Assembly: GCF_019703515.2 (NCBI RefSeq)
Contig: NC_059372.1
Span: 27,579,931 to 27,643,930, forward strand
Length of the DNA stretch: 64,000 bases
Origin: Myxocyprinus asiaticus
Taxonomy: Eukaryota > Chordata > Actinopteri > Cypriniformes > Catostomidae
Direction: 5' to 3'
Below are positions 56,746 through 64,000 of the stretch, piece after piece. Under the pieces are notes generated by a model. The model had not been told where the DNA came from. It worked only from the letters and a program-made list of their open reading frames with translations, and did not search any database. The translations under genes and the position numbers were made by a program. The first letter of the stretch is position 1. Each line of letters begins with the position of its first letter.

Positions 56746-58057
56746 AGAAAACATTTTCAATTTAGCAATAGACCTTAAATGGAAGAAACTTCCCTTTGTC
56801 GCTCCATTAGGGGTAGAGTAAGATTATATTAGGCTTGGTCTAATTGGCCTTATATGAAAACAATTTTGTTTTGATATGTCCTCAATTGAAAATAAATAAA
56901 TAAATAAAATAAACAAAAATAATTTTCTCTTTTATTTTCTTCTAAAAATTCTAAATGTTTTCTTTCAGAGGTTGAGTGTAGCTATTTGATTTAGTCTGGT
57001 AATTATAATCAGCCTTATATAAAAACAAAAGGTTTTTGGGATGTCCTGATACAGATAGCCAAGTAAATGTTTTTGTGCATTTATGTATGACTTGTAGGTG
57101 TGTGTACTTGCCTCACTGGTGTGCCATAAAGAAATCTGGCATATGCAAGTTCAACCATTGACCTGTAACGTCTAGTCGCACTCATCCTCTTGCCCCCTTC
57201 TCTCTTGGGACTCTCCATTCAGAGCGTGAAGGACAGCAGCTGCTTGTCTAGATAGAGAAAAGGAAAGAGGATTTGGATTTCGTGGGATGGGTGTGTAGGA
57301 CAAAATGAAAGGAAAAAGACAGGAAGAAAAAAATGGCATGTTTATTGTAACCTGTATCACAGTCCTGCTATTATACTAGAGTTATATCATGTACACTGTA
57401 CAGCACACTTGTCTTTAAGTGTTGATTGGCTGAGAAAACAAATTTAGTTAAAACAGCATTGCTTTGTCCTCTGTGAACATAATGTTTTGGTAGAAAATTT
57501 GTGTCACTAACAAATGTTTGATGTGTCCATCCGTCCATCAATCCTAAATCTGTCCTTTTAACTGATTGATCCTGACCCTCACACCACCAAAACCTGGGAC
57601 TCTACATACCCATCAAGTCAAATAAAAGAAATAAAAAAATGAAACAAACAATACTGACAAAATGAGAAAGTGAAATTGAATACACTCTCTGGTAGCCACA
57701 TTCTGAGAAATATGTAATTCAAGTATGCCCTTAACTTTCTAAACAATATGTCTTTAACAATAGTGGTTTGGATTTGTATACACACACGTGCCAGCTAGTG
57801 TAAAAATAGACACAAATATACCCAATACAAATGAGCACAAAGCAGCCTTGACTTTGGAAAAGCCATTGTTTACATTGTCTCTATTTCCTGATAAAGAGTG
57901 AGAGAGTAGGTGGTGCATGAGTGCGTGTCTGTTTAATTCATCTGCTGAACCCATGGTCCTGATGAGTGGACTCACTCCATTGGGACAGAGCAGGAGAACA
58001 TGAGAAGTTAGAAGGAGGTGCATTGGGAGAGAATAGGAATCGGACACAGAAGTTACA
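56746..58057. other. no confirmed gene; possible minus-strand exon near 57.2 kb
   Basis: An AAAT-rich run lies near 56893-56920. A strong minus-strand acceptor (CCTTTTCTCTATCTAG) precedes 57247. The rest shows nothing recognisable. Confidence 0.4.
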
Positions 58058-58163
58058 GTAAGGGACTGTTCACCCAAAATTAAATTCTATCAACATTTAC
58101 TCACCCTCATGCTGTTCCAAACCTGTATGACTTTCTTTCCTTTGTGGAACACAAAAGTAGATG

Positions 58164-59693
58164 TTAAAGGGATAGTTCATCCAAAAATGAATTACGTACC
58201 CTTATGTCATCCCAGATGTGAATGACTGTAACCAGCGTCAGCGAGACAAACAGACCCAAATGCAGAGGAACAGTTCAAAGGATTTATTTACAATAAATAT
58301 GAGCAGTCACTGAGTTGTGGAATCCTCCGTGTAAGACCAGCTGACATGCAGCACACTGGAAAGCATCCACACACCTGACACGCGGCCAACCAACAGATAC
58401 ACGAGACAGGACCAACTAGGCAGAGAGAGTGAGGTCAGTTCCTTAACAATAAACAGCTTACTATAATGAAGCACATTCAGTCAACACTGAACTACATAAC
58501 TACATTCAGTCAATAGTGAACTACATTTAACATTCAACAAACCAGCTAAGGACATGAGACACGAGGGGATTAAAACAGGCATGAACAAACAAGGGGCAGG
58601 TGCTGCTCGCAGCTGAAAATTGGCATGATCAGCGTTCTCATGGAAACAATCAGGGTTCCCATGGAAAAGCTGATTCCATGTCCCAGCGGCACCTGAAACA
58701 CATGAGGGCAAAAACGTCAACACGCTTGGAACAAAACAAACAGAACATAGAGCATGAGTGTCCAGATCCCGACACAGACCAAAATCAAACCAGACAGGAA
58801 GTAAGGATCCAGACCCCATGCCCCAGACATGAAACTCAAGACAGACAGGGAACAATGATGCCACGGTCCTTGTCAGACAAAAAAAAAACAACCTGACAAG
58901 GTGACAGGACCGTGACATCACCTTAGAGCGCACGGCAGTAACTCGCACACAGTGGTCACTAACAATCGGACCTGTGCGCTCACACAAAGAATGTACATGA
59001 AACATGAGACAGACAGGGGACGATGATGCCATGGTCCCGTCAGACGGAAACCCAACCTTACAAGGTGACAGGACCATGACAATGACTTTCTTTCTTCTGC
59101 AGAAGATAACATTTTTTAGAAGATCACAGCTCGATAGGTACAATGCAAGTGAATGTTAAACAAAACTTTGAAGCTCCAAAAATCACATAAAGGCAGTAAG
59201 TATTTCATAAAAGTAACTCCAGTGGTTTAATCCATGTCTTTTGAAGTGATTCAATCAGCTTTGGGTGAGAACAGACCAAAAATAAAAATTAAAATTCATT
59301 ATGAATCTTGACATCAGCAGTCTCCTTAGTGATCATGAGTTCAAGCTTGATTACACTTCCTAGCGCCATCTAGCGCTCTGTGTATGCGTCAAGCAATGAC
59401 AAGATGTACAGTAAAAAATTAGTTACAGTTTGGTCTGTTCTGATCCTAAACCGATTGGATCGCTTCAAAAGACGGATTTAACCACTGGAGTTTTATGGAT
59501 TGCTTTTATGCTGCCTTTATGTGCTTTTTTGAGCTTCAATGTTTTGGTCAACATTCACTTGCATTTTATGGACCTACAGAGCTGAAATATTCTTCTAATA
59601 TTTCTCAGCAGAAGAAAGTCATACACATCTAGGAAAACATGAGGGTGAGTAAATGATGAAGAATTTTAATTTTTGGGTGAACTATCCCTTTAA
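58164..59693. repeat. inner Angel-type element
   Basis: TTAA at 58164-58167 with AGGGATAGTTCATCCAAAAA, and GGGTGAACTATCCCTTTAA ending at 59693. The core shares GATTGCTTTTATGCTGCCTT and TGGACCTACAGAGCTGA with the copies at 28.6 and 46.3 kb. It contains the 58228-59080 insertion. Confidence 0.8.
58228..59080. mobile_element. 853-bp unclassified insertion
   Basis: Interrupts the Angel arm sequence and is flanked by AATGACT on both sides (58221-58227 and 59081-59087), a probable 7-bp target duplication. The left end is GTAACCAGCGTCAGCGAGAC and the right end GTGACAGGACCATGAC, with no obvious inverted repeat. A block of about 90 bp ending GGTGACAGGACCRTGACA is duplicated near its right end (about 58825-58918 and 58990-59081). 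The 220-codon minus-strand frame crossing it is not credible as a gene. Confidence 0.6.
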
Positions 59694-59799
59694 GCAGAAT
59701 GTTAGCCTCAGCCACCATTCACTTTCATTGTATAGAATAATAAGTAGATGTAAGAAAATTATGACAACATTTTCATTTTTGGGTCAACTATCCCTTTAA

Positions 59800-61539
59800 A
59801 GGTTGTAGGAAATTATTGGTGTGTATGTATGTGTATACTGTATGTTTGGAGATGGGGTGAGGTACTGATAAGACACAATCCATTGATCTTTCAACTCTTT
59901 CTCTTGTAAGCTTTAGGGGAAATCAGTATAGGCTGTGGCCTTATGCTCAGACAAAACATTTTCTGATGAACCTCAAAGCACCACATACTAGGCAGTTTAA
60001 TTTGTATTCTTTTAAAATCTTTGAAACTGTTATGGTTCAAATATATTGGATCTTTTATCATCTCATTGAATGTTTTACTTATTATCTTTTCAGACTCTCT
60101 TTGTCTCTTGTTTCTGTTATCCAGATCTTGTAGTCTTATCTTCCCTGTTTTATCTTGCCGTTCCTTTCAATGTCACCTAGTTTTCTTTTAATCTCTGTTT
60201 TAACCAGTGAGATAATGGAAGGTAAGATATAAGAGAACCTTACCCATCTCCAGCAGCATGGATCCTTTCTCATGGGTCCATCATCCAATGAGAGTGAGTC
60301 AGGGTGCTATGAATAGCTGACAGGCAGGGAAGGGAAAAATGGTATTTGTTTATATGAGAATGAAAATGTCTGTGTGAGAGAGACTGTCATTGGTGATTGA
60401 ATAGCAGTATCCTGAACTGGCTTTTTGCCAGTCTCTCGGCCTAAATGCAAGGAAACGATGCAGCACACACCTAAATTTAGATGTGGTTTGGTAAGATGAT
60501 AGATGGACATTAAAATTATGTGTATACGTGTATGTGTGGTTTCCTATTATTTAAATCTTAAAAGCAGAACAGCCATGGCATTTTTGAATATCTTTAGCAT
60601 CATATGACTAAATGATTAGAGGGCTGGTATGATGCCCATGAAGTCTCTAATTTAAACACTTAATCATGTTACAATCTGTCGGATCATATGAGATAATATG
60701 ACCTGCCTAATACTGTCAAATTGGTGCAGACTACCAAAAGTCAGACTTAGCAAGAGGTTCCAAAAACATAAATAACCTGAGAACACAATTTCCAGAACAA
60801 GATCTGTGTGTGAGAAAGCTTTACACCTCAACAAGTTTCCAAGGGAGGAGATTAGAAAACAAAAGAGGATGCCTTGGAAGTGTGTCGGAGTTGTGCTTTT
60901 CCTCCCCTATAATTGTAGCCAATTTTGGACCTAGATTAAGCAGAGGATGAAGTCCTGGCTCAGTAAACTGGAAGTCATTGAAAGAAGACAATAACTTGGC
61001 TCTCGACAAAATAAAGTATTAGGTTCCAGAGTATTATGAGGCACACATTCTCAGAAGTGATGGAAACCAAATTATTCCTGTTAATACCAAGTATTTATTT
61101 TTGCCAGTGAAGTACTGCCACTGGTTGGTTACATAATTTTCACATGCTAATTTTGTGATGGCCTATTCCGAATTTGTATTCAACCTAATTCGAACCCATA
61201 GACCAGAACTTCAGACAAAATCAACCATGCACCACATGTTCATACCCCGAAAATCGCTCTTGCCTTTGACGTCAAATATCTCTAGCGAGATATTACATTT
61301 GCAAAGAAGTAAGTAAAAGACTCTTAGGGTTATGGTCAGGTTTTGGTTAGAGCTATATGTTTTGCTTAGATGTTTTAGTCGTATTATGTTTGCTCATGTC
61401 TTTCACTTTTGCAGTGCATCAACCAAAGGTTTGCACGTGTACAACTGTAGTTCCAGCTTCAGCCATTGGGGGTAACTTGAGAAATTTGGAAAAATTTGAA
61501 TGATTTTAGCAGCCAAAACTCATATTCTCAGTAGTGAGA
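59800..61539. other. no confirmed gene; possible minus-strand exon near 60.25 kb
   Basis: A minus-strand stretch at about 60253-60316 is bounded by CCCTGCCTGTCAG and GTAAGG splice-like signals. The 62-codon minus frame at 60821-61009 has no identifiable domain. Confidence 0.4.
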
Positions 61540-61621
61540 ACTTGAGGACCTAGAGCGCATTGGGAATTGGGCATGCAAAATTGGGGAGAAAAGGGGAGAA
61601 AATCCACAAAAAAAATAAATA
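61540..61621 (+). repeat. 3' fragment of the tRNA-derived SINE
   Basis: GGACCTAGAGCGCATTGGGA then AATTGGGCATGCAAAATTGG and an A-rich tail match the last 80 bp of the SINE at 5214. Confidence 0.8.
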
Positions 61622-61734
61622 TATAAATCTTAATTTGTGTTCAGCAGAAGAAAGAAAGTTATACACATCTGGGATGGCATGAGGGTGAGTAAATGATGAG
61701 AGCATTTTCATTTTTAGGTGGACTATCCCTTTAA
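61622..61734. repeat. Angel-type right arm
   Basis: TTGTGTTCAGCAGAAGAAAG, then TGGCATGAGGGTGAGTAAAT and GGTGGACTATCCCTTTAA. Only one arm is present; the SINE fragment abuts it and has probably replaced or truncated the other half. Confidence 0.8.
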
Positions 61735-62304
61735 CAATAAAGATAAATGAGGTTATAGTATATAAAACATTGTGGCACAATTCACATTATAGTTGGATCT
61801 CTTGTTTGTATGGCTCTTTTGTTTTGTTTATGTTTCAACATGTAACCACATACTTCTGTTTCAAGAGGCAGCAATGAGTATAAAAGTGGAACTGATATAC
61901 TTCCCTATTTCAATTGTTTATTTTCTTTGGAGAGACAGATAAGCAGTAGCCTGAAGTTTAATGAGATATGTTGGTAATTGGAGTGGATTGACGGTTGAGG
62001 TTCATGGCCCAGGGGACTGTGTTTTGTGTGTCTCAGAGTTCTCTGTTTTCCTCTGTCATGGCTAACTATTAAACTGAGCATCGAACAATGGATGCAAATG
62101 GCATTTGGCCCCTCAGAGCCTTGAGTGAGTAATGGGGGCTTAAACATTGTGCTACTGGCAATTTCAAAATGGCTTTCTTATTTCTTTGCTTCTCCTCAAT
62201 AATTATGTCGAATCAACACAGACCTAATCTTCAATCAGCAGTAGTTTATGATAGAACTTTCTTTTTTTATTTGATTGATTAATGAAAAACAGAAAACCTT
62301 CATA
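61735..62304. other. no gene seen
   Basis: Short frames on the minus strand only, without domain features. Confidence 0.5.
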
Positions 62305-62844
62305 CACTACCGGTCAAAAGTTTCTAAACGCTTGACCGAAATGTTTCAGATGATCTTAAAAATCTTTTGATCTGAAGGCGTATGCTTAAATGTTTGAAAT
62401 TAATTTTGTAGACAAAAACATAATTGTGCCACCATATTAATTTAATTCATTATAAAACTAAAATTTTATTAAAAAAAAAAAAAGTTTTTGAAATTGATGA
62501 CTTGGACCAAATAATAAAGAAAAGCAGCCAATAAGTGCCCAACATAGATGGGAACTCCTTCAATACTGTTTAAAAAGCATCCCAGGGTGATACTTCAAGA
62601 AGTTGGTTGAGAAAATGTCAAGAGTACATGTCTGCAAATTCTAGGCAAAGGGTGACTACTTTGAAGATGCTAAAATATAACACAGTTTTGATTTATTTTG
62701 GATCTTGTTTAGTCACAACATAATTCCCATAGTTCCATTTATGTTATTCCATAGTTTTGATGACTTTACTATTATTCTAAAATGTGAAAAAAACCAATTA
62801 TAATAAAGAATGAGTAAGTGTTTTAAAACTTTTGACCGGTAGTG
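62305..62844. mobile_element. 540-bp Tc1/mariner-type MITE
   Basis: TA at 62303-62304 and 62845-62846. The ends CACTACCGGTCAAAAGTTT and AAACTTTTGACCGGTAGTG are perfect inverted repeats. It has no coding capacity and is non-autonomous. Confidence 0.9.
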
Positions 62845-64000
62845 TACATATACGCTTTATATATCATTTAATTGAATGATAGAGCTGAAAAAGAACTCAA
62901 ATAAATAAGTATTCTGTTTAGCTGAGATGAAATAAATCATTGTTTTTTCTTTCTTCACAACTGCCGCTCATCTAAAAAGGATGAAAAAAAGAGAAAGGCC
63001 TTGTAGGTTAATCAAATCATTTTGAATTCAGCCTCCACTACTTTGGTTTATCAGTAGACCCATTGTATACGCACACAAGAACAAAAACACTGTTATAGTG
63101 AATCTGTGCCAGTTAATGAATTAACCCCATCCCCCCATTATAACCCTCTCTGACATGTTGGCTGGGCTTCAATACTTTATGTAGTCAATGTAGTGCAATT
63201 GCATTAATTAGACAAACACATGCAAAAATGCACGTTTCTCCACCTACTAAATGAATGTTGCTGTAGTGAATAACTACCATACAAGTGAAATTACTTGCCC
63301 TGAAGTGGATTACTGAGTAGCAAAATGGATATTTAGATTTATGAAGCACCTTCCTCTTTTTTTGTATTCAGTTTGTAGTGCTTCCTCTTTTTACACTTGC
63401 TAATTTGTGACACCACCCTCAAATTACTTCTTCCTTCAACAAGGTGAAGTTAACCAGATTTAGGGCTTGACACATTGGTATAAAATGTTTAGAAAATGTA
63501 TTCAAGAGCATTGTCCTTATACATGAGAAAAATAAAATGTCTGCAATATTTTCCCCCAAATGTATACTCAATGAACAATTGAGGCACTAAAAGGCACAAT
63601 TACGTAATAATACGTTGGAGTGCTGTTACCTTGGAAACTATCCTGCGTTTTCCAAACTTGGAAGCGACCAATGGCGGGATTCGGCTCATACTATATTTTC
63701 AATAGTAGGGGTGTTCAAGCTCCGTGTAGACGCTCTAACTCGCTTTCGTGTTTTAAACAGCCTGCTTTATTTTCTTATACGAACTCGTTAAATTAAATTA
63801 AGTTCATATCTGAGTGAAAAATTAAGACATACATTACCGTCGACGATGTCCTACTTATCTAACACAAACATATCGATCCTTCATATTTCATGATCGCACA
63901 ATGGTTTGTTCCCCGCAGATATTCAATCTACTTTCAGCGGCCCGTCATGGGAAAGAAGCTACTCTCACTTTTTCACTCAAATACATTTAGCTAACAACTA
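62845..64000. other. no gene seen; promoter-like end
   Basis: From about 63640 the sequence becomes less AT-rich and CpG-containing (CCAATGGCGGGATTCGG, CCGTCGACGATG, AGCGGCCCG). This may be the 5' region of a gene continuing past the window. No start exon can be assigned. Confidence 0.4.
63668..63679. promoter_or_regulatory. CCAAT box overlapping an E2F-like site
   Basis: CCAATGGCGGGA combines a CCAAT box with TGGCGGGA, an E2F-type motif. Such pairs are frequent in cell-cycle gene promoters. The strand and the target gene are unknown. Confidence 0.35.

Larger units (their letters stand above)
58058..59799. repeat. outer Angel-type element of a three-layer nest
   Basis: The left arm GGGACTGTTCACCCAAAATT with CTCACCCTCATGCTGTTCC and the right arm CATTTTTGGGTCAACTATCC ending TTTAA belong together. 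Its loop (GTAGATG, then GCAGAATGTTAGCCTCAGCC) is split at a TTAA by the element at 58164-59693. Confidence 0.75.

Noticed and set aside
58481..59143. 220-codon open frame on the minus strand
   Set aside because: It crosses the boundary between the 853-bp insertion and the Angel element, shows no domain and includes the duplicated block. Chance frame in repeat DNA.
1..64000. A defence island, biosynthetic cluster or other novel multi-gene system
   Set aside because: The window is vertebrate intron and intergenic DNA with two host genes and many mobile elements. Nothing supports a co-ordinated new gene system.

Overview
The window is vertebrate nuclear DNA, almost certainly from a cypriniform (carp/minnow-type) teleost. 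The evidence is a set of spliced vertebrate exons in a conserved gene neighbourhood, a dense load of fish-type repeats (Tc1-like transposons, Angel-type foldback elements at TTAA sites, tRNA-derived SINEs, L2-clade LINEs) and no prokaryotic gene organisation. The species cannot be fixed from sequence alone.

Host genes. The last coding exon of bcl2l1 (Bcl-xL) lies on the + strand at 26245-26388. It faces three exons of cox4i2 (cytochrome c oxidase subunit 4 isoform 2) on the - strand at 30850-32163. BCL2L1 and COX4I2 are also convergent neighbours in human. Bases 1-26244 are therefore best read as bcl2l1 intron; its earlier coding exons are not in the window. The first exon of cox4i2 was not found. 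A further unidentified minus-strand terminal exon is proposed at 35962-36205. The far right end (about 63.65 kb) looks like a cell-cycle type promoter (CCAAT plus an E2F-like site).

Mobile DNA, left to right. 2.2-3.0 kb holds an Angel-type foldback containing a second near-palindrome. 4.6-5.6 kb is a truncated Tc1-like end joined to a SINE. 7.1-10.3 kb is a nested block of hAT-like elements, a Tc1 element and a SINE. 10.4-11.2 kb is a hAT-like element with an 8-bp target duplication. 12.1-14.4 kb is a Tc1-like element containing a SINE and a LINE. 17.1-17.7 kb carries a 590-bp repeat with a motif at 180-bp spacing. 18.6-19.5 kb is a 931-bp hAT element with a perfect 8-bp target duplication. 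20.8-22.4 kb is a full-length dead Tc1 element. 28.6-29.4 and 31.6-31.9 kb are Angel foldbacks beside or inside the host genes. 41.7-42.9 and 48.1-49.4 kb are two more Tc1-like elements, and 49.7-50.0 kb is a MITE. 50.3-56.7 kb holds two LINE fragments, one split by a Gmr1-like Ty3/gypsy LTR retrotransposon. 58.1-59.8 kb is a three-layer nest, and 62.3-62.8 kb is a Tc1-type MITE.

All transposases and polyproteins seen here are broken by stops, frameshifts or deletions. I found no defence system, operon, CRISPR array or other novel multi-gene system. The best leads are the PR-IN-RT gene order of the LTR element, the unidentified exon at 36 kb, the 180-bp spaced motif, and the large foldback in the bcl2l1 3' flank.
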